Shown here: piece by piece, positions 1 to 14,100 of the stretch | Layout of the letters: each line of letters opens with the position of its first letter | Position numbering within the stretch: the first letter of the stretch is position 1 | Assembly (NCBI GenBank): GCA_033239525.1 | Contig: BSYO01000011.1 | Location: 4,989,973-5,053,972, forward strand | Reading direction: 5' to 3' | DNA length: 64,000 nucleotides | Source of the DNA: Nepenthes gracilis | Lineage: Eukaryota; Streptophyta; Magnoliopsida; Caryophyllales; Nepenthaceae | Program-made: the position numbers and the translations under genes | Notes under the pieces: model-generated | What the model was told of the DNA's origin: nothing | Seen by the model: only the letters and a program-made list of their open reading frames with translations | Database searches by the model: none

Positions 1-2631
1 TGTAATTACTGTTTTATATGACAGAAATTTTGTATGCAAAACTAGAATATTATAGTTGAATGAGTAGCTATGTAAAACCCGATTATAGGGATGAAAACGG
101 GTCGGGTTTAGGTCGGAGTTGCTAAACCCATATCCAACTCAATGATGTTAACTATTGACACACTTCTAATCCGAAGTGCTTTAAGTTTGGTGAAAATCTG
201 ATAATTTAGGTTATATCTGAACCCAAATTCACTTTGAAACAAAATCAAAAATATTTTTATTTTTTTCTCTCAAAGAAATTTTTTATAAATTAAGTTGATA
301 ATATAATCTACTAATAAATATTTAAATTTATAATCTATTAAACGGAAGGCGTGAAATATACGAGGCCCGATGGTGAATTTATCATCATATGATCAATCGT
401 TCCATTTCAATACCCGATTTAAATCTCAAAAAGCATATGTTATTATTTTTATTTATAATAATAGAAAATTGTTATTATTATTTTTATTTTTATTAAAAAA
501 CTATTGAAAATTACTTTTAACACCATTAAATAATAACATAAATATTATGAATTTTAAATTCATAAGGTAATTGAAATTTTATAAAATGCAAACATTATTT
601 TCATTGTAGGTTAGGTTTTGGTACTCACCTGTACTTTTTGTGTTATATCATATCTGTATATATGGGTAAAGTTTGGATCCATAAACAGTATACCTAAAGT
701 CACTTATAAAGTTTTGGGTCTTATCAAAAATTAATCAAAATGAATAAAATCTAATTAACTCATCTCAAACAGTGCCAAATTCAGCCATACTTGAATTACT
801 TTTGTCATTCATATTTGATTTTATACTTTGTCTCATGAGATAGTCAAAAATAAGAATATAATAAGTGATATATTATCGCATTTAATTTATTTATTATTTA
901 AATATATAAATTATTAATTTATTATAATATCGTATACAACATAATATAAGAAAATGGCGCCCGATCTTGCAAATAAACAGAACCCATCTCCCTTTCCCAT
1001 TATTGGATCTATATAATTCAACAATTGAGATAAAAAATAATTTTCTAAATATAAAAATAGTATTTCATTTAAAATATTAAAATATTAATATTATTTAAAA
1101 ATATATTTCTATCCTAACTATTAATTTTTAATCCAGCAATTTAAAAGAGCGTGCGATGGCGGCCCATTATCCACGGATGGGGGACCCAACGGTTCTAAAA
1201 GTGGGACCTAGATTTTAGGGTTTCTTCATCATCCACGTGTTTATGGAAAAACCACGCGAGGATGATAGAGATGGAAGGTCCAACTGCACGTGCTTCCACG
1301 TGCTCTCGTTGGCTCCATAATGCGAAATTTTATCCATACATTTTCAAAAAAAAAAAAAAGAAAAAAATATTTATAAAAAAATTTAAATATATTTTAAAAT
1401 TTTTAAATAATTTGATATTTTATCTATTTATTAATATATATGTGATACGTCTTTGAATTTAAATTTATGTACGAATTAGAAAGTTGAATGAATTTTTTAA
1501 TTGATTCAAAAGACTATGAATTTATTTTTCATAATTAAAAATCTTAATCTTTCATATTAAATTAATTTAACGAAATATTAAAGGTATATAACACTTATTC
1601 TTTAATATATTTTTTAATATTTAAATTAAAAATATTTTTTATAAAAATTGTAAAATGTAGGAAGGAAATAAATGAGAAGAAAAATGAAAATGAAGGGAAT
1701 GAGTATGAAGTTTTTATAGATATGGGAGGTTGGGCTCCACTTTAAAATGTTCTCTTTATGAGCATTTTGTATGTGTGAGTTACACTTGTCCCTCTTTTGA
1801 TTGAAAAATATGTAATTATAGTTGGGGGTTTTAATTAATTGGTTTATAAGATACTTTAATAAGAAAAAATTTTAATCCATAAAATTTTTATTATCATAAT
1901 TCTTTTATAATTAATTATGTATAAAAAATAAATTTACATACCCTGATCCATCATGTTTTTTTATGCACATCAGATTAATTTACATTAAAAAATCATAAGA
2001 TAATTTATCTTTTTTTTCCTTATGATTTGTAAAGTATTTTTTTATAAATCTTATACATTACAATTCTTATAACCAATAACGTCTTTTTATATAGGGAGAG
2101 ATAACCATTCCCAAATTATCAAAATATCCATTTATTTATCCAAACGATGTATCTTGAATAAATATAACCACTGAGAAGATATATCCCTTTATTTAATAGG
2201 TATATTTTAAAAGGACATATCTATTATAAAATAATACATTATTTTTATCAAATGATATATTTTAAACGGGTGTGTCTTTTAAAAAATATCTCATTATTAT
2301 ATATAAATTAATATGATTGTATTAATTTAATTAATTTAAAAATTTATATGTCAGATCGTGTGGAATATATTTCTAATGTGGTCAATCCAAAATTACTGCA
2401 TGTATATAAATTACTATATTATATTAAATGTCAATTGTTACTATTAATGCGTAACTACCGTTTAAATTGATTTTGTAACCATTTTTGCTATTACTGTTTG
2501 ACCTTTATTTGATTGTAATTGGATTGAGCTATCCATAGGTGTATCATAATTCATCGATTAATCATAACAATTTATTAGGAATAAATACGTCATTTTTACT
2601 TTATTAAGTCATTATTTGTCTCAACCTATAG
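1..2631. other. AT-rich intergenic DNA
   Basis: This stretch is strongly AT-rich with long A/T runs and no open reading frame that looks like a protein family. Apart from a short GC-richer block near 1150-1310 that holds three CACGTG hexamers (listed separately), I see no gene, RNA or recognisable transposon here. Confidence 0.6.
1150..1310. promoter_or_regulatory. G-box cluster, possible promoter/enhancer block
   Basis: Three perfect palindromic CACGTG hexamers lie at 1234-1239, 1287-1292 and 1297-1302, inside a GC-richer island in otherwise AT-rich DNA. The same island has a telo-box-like TTTTAGGGTTT near 1213 and an ACCACGCG motif near 1251. CACGTG is the known core for plant bZIP and bHLH factors, including ABA-response elements. 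No gene starts immediately next to it: the nearest start codon is about 3.9 kb to the right, and a gene lying to the left of the window is possible. Functional assignment is inference only. Confidence 0.35.
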
Positions 2632-2866
2632 CATGTTTGGTTGTTGAAATTGAATAAAGTAAAATAATTATTTTTAAAAAATATAATAAGACAAAAATAG
2701 TGTTAAAAATTATTATTATTATATTTAGTTAATAGAATAGAATAAATTGAGAATTATTATTTTAATATTTGGTTTATAGAATAGTATGAAAAATAATGTG
2801 ATAATTTATCGTAATATTTTTTTGTTATTATTTAATAAAAAAGACATTTTTTCGATATATATATAC

Positions 2867-2907
<41 letters not shown>

Positions 2908-3487
2908 TATTCTAAATTATTATTTAATATAATATATATTTTAATAATAAATATTACATATTTAATAAATATTTAATATAATATATATAATTAAATAAAT
3001 AAATATTTATTAATTATTTATTAATTATTTTTAATAATATTACATATTATTATATAATATATATTAATATTATATATTAATATTATATATTATTATATAA
3101 TATATTATATATTAAATATTTATTAAATATAATATTATATGTATTAAATATTTATTAAATATTATGTATTATTATATAATACGTAATATTGTGTATATAA
3201 TAAATATTTATTAAATAATTATATATCAAATAATTACGTGTGTGTATGTATATATATAAATAAGGGCATTTTCAAAATATAAAAAAATTGATGCAAAAAT
3301 AGTTATTTCTAATTATCTAAAAATAATTAATATCAATAGGAATGTGGTAATAGTTATTTTTAAAATTTAGAAATAATTATTCTTTTAAAAATATTTATTT
3401 ATTATCAAAATATAACTAAATAATAAAATAAATATTTTTAAATAAATAATGTCGGAATAAAAATTTTAATCCTATCAACTAAATATG
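2632..3487. mobile_element. MITE-like element, TIR family A, copy 1 (long)
   Basis: The left end begins CATGTTTGGTTGTTG, and the right end, read on the other strand, begins CATATTTAGTTGATAGG, so the termini form imperfect inverted repeats. The interior is almost pure A/T and contains palindromic TAATATTA tracts and an (AT)n run. Two further copies with similar ends lie at about 55547-55833 and 61056-61808. There is no coding capacity. The superfamily is not assigned because I cannot define a clean target-site duplication. Confidence 0.5.
2874..2905. repeat. (AT)n microsatellite
   Basis: About 16 uninterrupted TA dinucleotides inside the long copy of the MITE-like family A element. Confidence 0.85.
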
Positions 3488-4890
3488 AGGTATGTGTTTT
3501 TCTTTATTTAGTCATTTGGAGGGTCAGTATGGCTCTATGTGTTCATATTTGGATCACTGGCATTTGGGCCACATTTTTAATTTAGGTTTGGCTGACCATA
3601 TTTGAGTTATATTATCACTATATAAAAATAAATAAATAAATAAAATATAATATTATAATTGATACTTAGAAGAGAAGTCAAAGGATTACTATGTCACATT
3701 ATTCCATGTAAAAATGTCTTTATTCTATAAAATTTTATCAATTTATATATATTTTTATAAAATTCATATCTATTTAAAATAATTTTAATAGAATTAAGTG
3801 TATAAATAATATAATTTTAATAAGATATAAAAATGATCGTATGATCCAAAGTTGCATTGGGCCCTGTTAGAGATTGAAATGGGCTCTACTTTCCAGTGGG
3901 CTCAGTCAAATTTGGGCCCACGTAAGCTTTCTATATTTGACCCAGCCTTTAGGTGGGATTTGGCAAGGCCGGGCCCCATGCGGCCCTTGTGATATGGGTT
4001 TCTTTTTGGGTGGGTCCATATGCAAGATACGATCGGCCCCACCAATAGCTGACACGGATGGCAACTAGCGCGAGGCGCTGCCACGTATACACACATGCTA
4101 AACCATAAAATTTTTATATATTCACTGTATTATTGAAATCTAATAAGCAACATTTAATATTAAATATATTTAAAAATGTAAAATAATATACTTTTAATAT
4201 TTATTTATTTTAATATTTTTATAAAAAAATTAATAAAATTATATATATAATATATTATTTAAATATATTAAATATTAATCATCAGATCACAAATGATCCG
4301 ATTGTTAGGAGTTGTGTTGCAGTCACCTAAAAGTAGGATAGTAAAGGGACGGAATTTAACTTTATTCCATTTACTTATATAATCATTTTATAATTTTTAT
4401 ATAATTTATTTATAATTTTTATATAACCCATTTATATATATGTAAATATAAATTTTTAAAAAATAAAATAAAAATGAAAAGGAGTCCTGTGCGTATATAT
4501 TTATCTATAAAAATTAAAATTAATTGATTAATATATTTATATATTCCTGATTTATCTTAAATATTATTCATAAATTCTAGACTTAACTAAAAAAGAATTC
4601 TACTAAATAATTTATCCATTTTAGCTATTTTTTTTATTTTTAAAAAAATAATTATAGAAATAACTAAAAAAGAGCTTTGCTCTTTTTTATAAAAATAATA
4701 TGAAGGTAAAATAAAATAATTAATAATTTTGAATAAGACCAATTTGTTTTTTTTTTTAATTTTATTGTTATTTTAATATATAAAATTATATAATATAAAA
4801 TAAATGATTTTACTCGTTTTTTTTTATTTTAATTGATCTATTTTTATTTTTATAATTAATTTTTATAGCATATATTTATAAGGTAGTAGT
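3488..4890. other. Intergenic DNA upstream of the DDT/PHD gene
   Basis: AT-rich DNA with one GC-richer stretch (about 3850-4090) where short open frames occur on both strands with no family resemblance. A CCACGTA motif lies near 4081. I see no gene. Distal promoter elements for the gene at 5152 may be here but cannot be pointed to. Confidence 0.5.
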
Positions 4891-5151
4891 GCTCGATCCG
4901 TATCTCTGGCCTTTTTCCTTTTCCCTCTGTCGCCTTTGGAAAGTGAAGTAAAATACCCGCTTCCAATTTTCCCGTCTCATTCTTGCAATTTCAGGAGGCG
5001 TTAAACAAAATTCACACCTTTCAACCGCTTCCTCTTCCTTTTCTGTAGCTGTCGTGCTTTACTTGTAACGCATTCGAGACAGAGATCTCTCACCCCCTTT
5101 AACCGTTGTAGATCAGGTGATTCTTGTGATGTAAAAACCCTAATCCACAGG
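4891..5151 (+). promoter_or_regulatory. Core promoter / 5' leader of the DDT/PHD gene
   Basis: Base composition shifts sharply from A/T-rich to pyrimidine-rich at about 4905, with C/T tracts such as CCTTTTTCCTTTTCCCTCTG. This is typical of a plant transcription start region and leader. The sequence runs without an obvious intron to the ATG at 5152. An AAACCCTAA telo-box, common in leaders of growth-related plant genes, lies at about 5136-5144, just before the ATG. The exact start site cannot be fixed by eye. Confidence 0.45.
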
Positions 5152-8100
5152 ATGGAGTATGTTGGTAAACCTGTGAAGAAAGAGTTTTCAGGGTTTGGGG
5201 TTTTTAAAGGAGTCGTGGAGTCGTATGATTCGTCGACTGGATTCTTCAGAATCGCATACGAAGATGGTGATTCTGAGGATTTGGACTTGTCTGAGGTCAG
5301 TTTGTTGATTCATCCTGCCTCTGCCGAGCCCATTGGTGGGAAGGTGACCAAGAAAGTGGGGTGGAAACCTGAGAAGAAGCGTCGAATAGCTGGTGATCCA
5401 GGTAAGGTTTCTCATAATTTGGTTGTTAATTCAATGCAAAGCTCAGGAAACTTAGAGATCCAAGGTGGGCTCGGTCAAAATCTGAACGAGGCCGTATATG
5501 TTCATGGAACGTTCGATAATGTCGTTGTCGGAGAAAATCGGCTAGGCTTGAATTTAAATGACGGATTTAATTTGGATGATGGGTTTCATGAACTTGTTGA
5601 TTTTAGGGAAAATGTGGGAGTTAGGGGTTGTATTGACCTAAACACGACAGTTGATAAGGACTTTGTTGAAAAATTGTGTGGTGATGAAACAGGTTGTTTT
5701 GGCCTAGAAATGCAGAAAATAGAGCGTGGTTTTGATTTGAATTTAGGGTTTAATAATGACAGAACAGTGTTACATGGTGAAAATGAGGTGCCGTCGATGG
5801 ATGTTCAAATACTCGTACCTAAGATGCTGAATTCGCTGGACCAGGAACAAATTAATGTTGAAAGTCCTTGTTTCAATAGATTGTTGGTTTGTAACCGGTC
5901 TGTTGAGCATTTATATAGAGATGGTTGTATAGATTTTCACGAAGAACTTGTGCATAGGAATGGTTTCAAGGATGAGAGTGGAAACACGTTTCTCAATGTT
6001 GTAGATGCCAGTGATTTATATTGTAAGGAATTGAGAGACAGCCATTCAGATGCAATTACTCTGAGCCGATTCGATGATGAAAATTGTGGCCCTAGGAAGA
6101 AAAGAAAAACTGTAAACAATCTAGGTTCTCCATCTGAAACTGTTTTAAGGAGGAGTATGCGCCGAGCAAGCATGTCAACTCAAAATAATGATTCAGGCTC
6201 AGTAATTGCAGATGGAACAATTGAAATGTATTCTGGGGTTAGTTTGGTATCAGAGGAAAAGCCTGCTGTCCCTGAATGTGAGGTGGTTGAAGATTCCAAA
6301 GTTCTCCCTCCTAGGGTGGAACTACCACCTTCTTCAACAAACTTGAATCTAGATGGAATTCCTGCAATTGAAATATTCTCTATTTACTCGTTTCTTCGAT
6401 CGTTTAGTACTTTATTATATCTGAGCCCCTTTGAGTTGGAGGATTTAGTAGCAGCACTGAAGTCTAAGGTTTCTAACTCTTTACTTGATTTCATTCATGT
6501 CTCTATCTTGCAAACTTTGAGAAAGCATCTGGAATTCCTTTCAAGTGAAGGTTCTGAATCTGCTTCTAGTTGCTTGAGGTATCCCTTTGCAATACTACAG
6601 CAGTGACTACCATTTTCTGCAATTATATTTGGGCATTAAGTTCTTATTCTTCTGTTGTATTCCAGGAATTTGAACTGGGATTTGCTGGATGTAGTTACTT
6701 GGCCCATTTTCATGGTTGAATACCTACTCATTCATGGTTCAGGATTAAAACCTGGTTTTGATCTTGGTTCCCTGAAGCTATTTGAGAATGACTACTACAA
6801 GCTGTCTGCAGAGGTGAAGATAGAAATGCTTCGATGTCTGTGTGATGATGTCATGGAAGTGGGAGTGATTAGATCAGAGCTTAACAAAAGGTCAACTTTA
6901 TCTCACTTTAGTATGGATATTGATCGAAATGTGAACAATGATGTTTTCAGGAAGAGGAGGCCCTCCATCTATGCTTTTGGGGACTCTGGTTCTAGCGAGG
7001 ATGCTGCTGATGATACCACTGACTGGAACAGCGATGAGTGTTGCCTCTGTAAGATGGATGGGATCTTAATATGTTGTGATGGTTGTCCTGCTGCTTACCA
7101 TTCAAGGTGTGTAGGAGTTGTTAGTAGTCTTTTGCCCGAAGGTAAGTGGTACTGTCCAGAGTGTTCTGCTGGCCAACAGAGCTCTGGGGTCAATCCACAA
7201 AAATTAATTCGAGGTGCGGAGCTACTTGAAGTTGATCCTTATGGCCGATTTTATTTCAGCAGTTGTGGTTACCTTTTGGTGTAAGTCCATCCTTCTATAT
7301 AATGTTGCAGATTTATGTATTCTCTTCTTTTTTACTGGAGGATAACTTCTGGATGAGGGTTTGTAGGGATTTAACCCCCCTTATGGTCCCCCTATTCTAT
7401 GTGATGACCTGGCTAGCTGCTTTTATTTTATAGTTCGGATAAGTAATTGCTTTCTCTATTAGTTATCCGAAGTAAAAATGGTTTAGACCCTGGTATCATG
7501 AATGAGATTGACCTTTTTTATGAAAATGGATATCCTGAGGCTCATGTCTTCTAACTTTTGTGATTTATTGATAAGTAAAGGAGAAATTGTTGCGGTGGAT
7601 TTCATTCACACATTATGGCATAATGACTTTTTTATTCTATGAGTTTGTTAGCAGTGATGTAACTAGAGGTACTTGGAGTGGAGTGTCAATGAGTTTATCA
7701 CACCTTGTTGAAATAGGAGGGAAAGGGTTCATCCAAAGGATAGGTTTTAGGTGTATAGAAGATGAGTTGGACAAATGATGTATAAGACAATTCATGCATC
7801 TGAAAAGTAAGCTAGACTGTGAAGAAAGGCAATTTGATTCATGTTGGAGGCAATAAAAAGGAGTGAAGCAGGCCTAGAAAAACTTGGGGTCAAGTTATAA
7901 AGAAAGGTTCAATTGTGCTTCAACTTTTATAATATGTTTCCTTAAACCTTGTGGAGCGGCAGAGTCACAATTTGTATAGAATGGTGAGGGATTTGAGGCT
8001 TTGTTGTTATTGTTGGTCAACTACCCTTTTTAAATATAAATGCTCTTTGCGGCTTTTGTTGGTGGAGGGTGATGATCAGTAACTGTTGATGCAGGAAGTA

Positions 8101-11100
8101 AAAGGTTGTTACTTGTAAACCTTCCAGTATAGGTTCTTGGGAGATGCAGTAGAACAACAATAGATCAGGGATAAAGTCAGAACAATATATCACAATGCAA
8201 TCAGAGACTCCCTAGTTGTAGAATTCCTGTGAGAGAAGTGAAGGAAATAATGAGTGCTTTGTGGCAACATTTGGAATTTGGTGAGAGAGAATTTGGGTGA
8301 AATGGTGTGATTGGAAAATAAAGAAAAGTAACTTGGAATGTAGTTTCCTTGTGTCAAGATTGTTTGTGTGCCACGAAGACTTCCTAATCAGTGGTAACTC
8401 TTCACTCATTCAAAGCTAAAATATCTCATTTCAAAAGCATTGAGCCAAAGAAGTTTTGTCTATCATACATATCTAGAAAATAGTCAAGGTTTCCACTCCT
8501 CTATGCTAGATGCTGGTGGCAATGCCCATTTCTTCTTTGCATCAGGCTAACTCCTGAGCAAGACATCACTCCATCAGGTTTTTGGTCAACAAGATAGTCG
8601 CATATAACCACCAGTGATGAAGTTATATGGTATAACTAAGCTTATGGATGCTTGTACCATGTTGTCACCATATTGATTTTCCATTGCCTACTTACTGCAT
8701 TTAGTTTATAGTCAACACTATAGGTAGTTGGTATGTTCTTTCAATGTTGGTGTAACATCCTGAATATTTCTGTTATATTTTTCAAATGTTGATATATTTT
8801 GTGTGCTTTTTACTAATTTTTGGTCTTGATTTTAACTGAAGAATTGAAATTAGCAAGTGGATACTTGGGATTATATAGGACACTTAAAATTGCTTAGTGG
8901 GCTGTGTTGTATGGTAGCAAATTTAGTAAGGGTGGCTTAATTTCAGTATAGTGGGAAATTACTTGTGTGTTGGCTAGGTGTAATTTAATAAGCGTACACT
9001 AGTTAAGTTGTGTGAAAAATAAACTAATGTTCAGTATGTCAAATGTAAGTCGTTAACTGAAAGTGCAGAAATACATGCAAACAATTAATAGTAAAGGCAA
9101 CAATCAGATATAGAGCAAGATTTCTTGAATTTATTCCCTGTATAGAGGGTTTTGGGCATTTTGGTGTTCAGTGTTAGAATATATTGAAAGTTCTCAACTT
9201 TTATAATAAGTTATTTAATTTTTTTACCATACATACTAAATTCACTTAAATTCCTAGAAAAATTCAAGGATGCGAGAAAAATTATGTAAAAATTTATATG
9301 GCTCAATTTGGATTCTAATATCCTCTTACTAAATTGTCTTTTAGGTAGAAAGGATGCTCTTCTAAGGCCTTTGGTTCACAACGATGGGAATAAGATTCGA
9401 GGAGATCAGTTGTTATCTCGCTTTCTTGTGTATAGACCTTGAGTTGGTTGGGAATCTGGGAAACCCAAGGAGGTTTATTGGTATCTTGCATAATATATTA
9501 GTACCTCGTGTTCGGATTCTGCAGAATCCAGGTAGTCTTGACCTCTCACATCTTTAATATTACGTCTTCAGCAAGTTTCTAGTTTGTTACTTCAATTGGT
9601 CTCTTCTTTCACTTCAGGAGCATTTCTTTCTTCTTCTTTCCAGCTAATGTGGCTAGTTTGTTACTTCAATTGGTCTCTTCTTTCACATTTATGATGATTT
9701 ATGATATGAATTTGTTTGTATTTTTGAGATATATACTTAAGAGCATTGCTTTCTTCTTCTTTCCCTCAAGCACACTTTAAGTGTTGGGCCGATCCCGGGA
9801 TGCAATGTTAAAAATAAACCTAATGTGGTCACCTTCGGTTCAGCAATAATTTCTTCAACTTATGGCCTTGTTGGTGGCTTTAGTCTAATATTGTTATGAA
9901 AGATTGCTTGAAGGGCCATCTATGTCAAGATAATATGACTTCAAACAGCTCACATAGAAGATTGGGTGGATTTGCATCTATTTTGGAGGATCTATCAATG
10001 AGGGCTTCCCCACATGAGTAATGATTCGGACTGGACCTTCATATTTCCGTAGAAGGCACTTGTCTCATCTTTTGAGGAACCGTGTGTGCTCTTAGAGAAG
10101 CTTCACTAATAACAGTTTTGTCAGATTGAATTGCATAGACTATCTCTTCTAATCTACCTATTTCTTCATTCAACGCGACACTTTTTCTGGGTAGGCTTTG
10201 ACAATTTCTTTGTTCTGCTTCCTTTCTTGGGAAAAATTGTAAGAATGAGGACACTTGCCTTTGTTTGGAGCAGCCATAGTACATGGAAGAAGCGGTTGCT
10301 GACTTGTTACATTCTCAAAAGGACTATTGTTTGAAGAAGTGCACTTAAGTATTAAAACAAAATTGAGTAACATTGAGAATTTTCAACCAATCCTTTTGAT
10401 TGACACTCACAAAATGTCATAGGTACTCCTCGAGTAGTCTATTGAATCTCTCTATTTGATCATCAATTTGAAGATGGTAGTTCGATGAGATATTTGATTC
10501 GAATTCGAGTAGTTTAAAAAGTTCTAACTAGAATGCTTTGATAAAGCGACTATCTCTATTGTGCACGATATTTTGGGGCACTCTTTAATATTTGACGATG
10601 TGCTTGAAGAAAAGGGATGCTGTCTCCTCTTCTAAATAATCTTTTGATATTTGAACAGAAGTGGTATATTTTGAGAAGCGGTTCATGACTATCAAGATAA
10701 ACGAGTACTCACCAACCTTAGGCAGCCACGAGATAAAGTCTAGGGAAATACTTTTTCAGGATCTACTAGGTATAGTGAGGGGTTCCAACAACCTCATCAG
10801 TTTTAGACTTTCAATCTTATCTTGTTGACAAATGAGATATGCCTTCGTATAGTGTATCACATGGTCCTTCATTTTGGTCCAATAATAGTCCTTCTGGAGT
10901 AAGCTCAGGGTACACTACCACCCTGACTAACCAATTTAAAGAGTGTCATGGCACTTTCTTATGAGCATCCTCCTCAATCCTCCGGCCTTAGGTATTAAAA
11001 CCTAGTGTCCTTTTATAAAGATCAATCTATCGTCAATCTAGAGTTTTTGAGTCTTGCCTTCCCGAATAAGCCGAAGTAGAGTCACGACCATTGTGTCCTC

Positions 11101-14100
11101 CATGTTTAAATTTACTTGCTCTCTAATGGTCGTTGCAATACTGCTTGCCAATATGTTGGCTACTCGAGACAATGTAGCGAGGTTTGATCTTCTACTATAA
11201 TCATTTGCAGCCTGGCTGCACCATCCGGTTTTGTGCCCTAACTCTAAGTTGAATTCTGCTAAAAACTTTTTCCATCAAGCCTACTTTGAAGTTAACTTAA
11301 GATATGTGCGGATATGGCTGACAACAATGCTATTGGCTTTCAGCACAAACATGGGGTCGAATAAATAGTTTCTCCAGGTCTTCAAACATTGCACAATCAT
11401 TGGCAACTCTTTCTTCTAGATTGTATGATGTCTTTTGGCCTCATTTGATTTCCTACTGTTTTGGGCTACTAGATGACCTTTTTGTAGTCAGACACTTTTG
11501 AGGGCAAAATCTGACGCACCGGACTGCACCTCAAAGTACTTGTTAGCATTTGGAGGATTAACACGAGCGCCATAGTTGCCACACACTTCCTATCCTTTGA
11601 GAATAAATCTATTAAAGGCGTTGCTTTCTTTGAATAACCTTCTATGAAGTGTCAATGATAGTTAGCTAGGCCAAAGAATAAGAACAGCTCATTTACACTT
11701 GTCGGGACTTGCCAATTTGAAATAGATTGCACCTTCTATTAATCTATTCTGATCTAATCTTACGCCACGAAGTGCCATAGGAAGCTGATCTCCTCTTTAG
11801 TGAATGAGCATTTCTCACGCTTCATGTAGATATGATTCTCCTTTAACTTCTGGAACACTAGTCTTAGTCATTTCAGGTGATTTTTTGGGTTTAAACTATA
11901 TATCACAATATTGTCCAAGTAGACTATCATAAATTTGTTCAAGTGTTCATAGAATAACCGGTTTATCAATGTACAAAATGTTGCTGTGGTGTTAGCCAAA
12001 CTTAAGGGTATTACGAGCCACTTGAAAGTTTCATATCTTATAATATATGTACTTTTGGGCTCATCTCCCTCTGCAACTGAGTTGGCGATAGCTCGACTTG
12101 AGGTTAAGCTTTGTGAAGTATTTTGCATTGCTCAATAGATTAAACAAGTCAGTTTTCACGTGAATCGGATAATTGTTCTTTATGGCTACCTTTTTTAGGG
12201 CCCTGTAGTCAATATAGAAATGTTAATTCACATCTTGCTTCTTTTGAAATAGAATAGGGGTTCCATAGAACCAAAGGTGCTTTTGAATGGTGGATGAGCG
12301 CTAAGTTGATTAATCCATCTAGTTGATTTTGAAGCTCCGCTAGCTCCGAAGGTACTATTTTGTATGCTCATCGAGCTGGTGACCTCATCCTTGGTGTTAG
12401 TTTTATCTAGTTATCTACCACTATTCGAGGTGGTAGAACATTAGGCAACTACGTTGACATTGAATTCTCAAATTTCTCGAGGAATAGGCTGACTTTAGGT
12501 TGTAGAGATTGAACCTCAACATGTTTGTCCATTGGCAACGTCACAAGGAAGGTAAGTTTGCCTTTCTTTAGACCTTGTTTGAGTTGGAGTATAGACAGCA
12601 CATTGTAACTATCCTTCCTATCACATTCTTTCGGATTTTGGGATGTGCTCACCAGACATAGACTCTCACCTATGAGGAGCGTCGAGTTCAAGTAGGGCAT
12701 CGGCAATCTTGTAGTTGCCTTAAGGAAGTCCATCCCAAAAATTATTGCAAAGTCATCCATACATGTTACTGTAAAGTTCAGCTTCCCATTCCACTCTCTA
12801 AGTTGCACTGGCACAAATTTGGCAATACCAAGGGTAGGCTTTGCCTTTGAGTTCATGGCTTTTGCGTTGCCACCATTTTGCTCCAACAGTGTACCTAGTC
12901 GATCCGCTCTACTCTCAGCCATGGTTGTGAGTGGCGCTCATGTCAACTATGGCATGGGTTCTCATTCCATTCACTTGAATTTCTACATATATTAGGTCCA
13001 TGAACTTAGTAGATGCTTGAGCATGCTCTTTTATGGCATACGAGAGGTGGAACGTGCCTATGCGAGCTTGGTCCCCATTGTTCTTGTTATCTCTGAACTC
13101 TAGTAGATCACTTTTTCCCTGTAGCGCACTTAAAGTTCCTTTGTGTGGGCATTATGCCACCTTATATTGCCCATCACATAGGAAATACCCACTAGAAGAC
13201 GCATTCTCATTCGCTGATATATTGATGCTTGTCTTAGAGCTTTGGAAGTTGGTTCGACATTAATTGGGTACATGGATTTCCCCATGCCCACTCTTTCCCT
13301 TGACTAATGGGTTCTTGAACCAACATGTCTTCCATTTCTATTCTTTGGCAAGTAGTTTGCAGCACTAAGCATGGTTGAATCATCTACTATGAACAGAGCT
13401 AATGCATAGGGAAGAGGCTTATTAATGAGAGAATACCTTCTCAATAGAAAGATGGATTTCTAATCATAACTAAATCTCAATTTGTTTGAAACTGTGCTTA
13501 GATTTTGCTCTTCGAAGTGGAACATCGGCTCTAACAATTTTGTCAAAAAGAAAAGTTTCCATTAGTTGTGTAGTTAGTCTGCCACCATAAAACTCAATAG
13601 TTATATTAGCTTATTTGATGCAATACTTAAATTCTGCTCTTTAAAAAGGAATTATGATAGACTGTTTTAAGTTCAGAAACTCTCCTTTTTGCTCAAATGG
13701 GATTATTTGATTAGTTTGTTTTGGAGCTAGCTAGGAAAGAAAGTCGCAGAAGGGCCGTAGCAGGCAACTGTGGGTTCTTGAAGGTTTTTGGATGCTTGAT
13801 TTGGAAGCAGTATATGTGTTCCTCTTGCTCATAATTTTGTTAATTTATTCTCCATAATATAGGCTCGCTATGGGTTTCTTTCTTTTGTTTGGGTTCTCTT
13901 TTCTTGTACACTGTTAACAGGACTGCGCCTTTGTGGAATGTTATTTAAGAGGCTTCACTTATGAGAGTATTTTACTTGCAATATGTAGGGACTCATTCGG
14001 TTTCAGTTTTTGTGTGAGAAGAGCGTAATTTGTGGATATTCCACCACTCTTCGTTTATGGTCCATTTCTCTAGAGGAAGATGTTTCTGGCATGGCCTCAT

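Noticed and set aside
3050..3240. Dense TAATATTA/ATATTATA palindromes as an origin or structured regulatory site
   Set aside because: They lie inside the AT-rich interior of a MITE-like element, and low complexity explains them.
6579..6606. Separate 484-aa and 209-aa genes at the start of the DDT/PHD locus
   Set aside because: The two frames are exons 1 and 2: a GT donor at 6579 and AG acceptor at 6665 join them in phase through the DDT domain.
8751..9169. A separate LTR starting TGTAACATCCTGAATATTT
   Set aside because: No matching end, partner LTR or internal sequence could be found.
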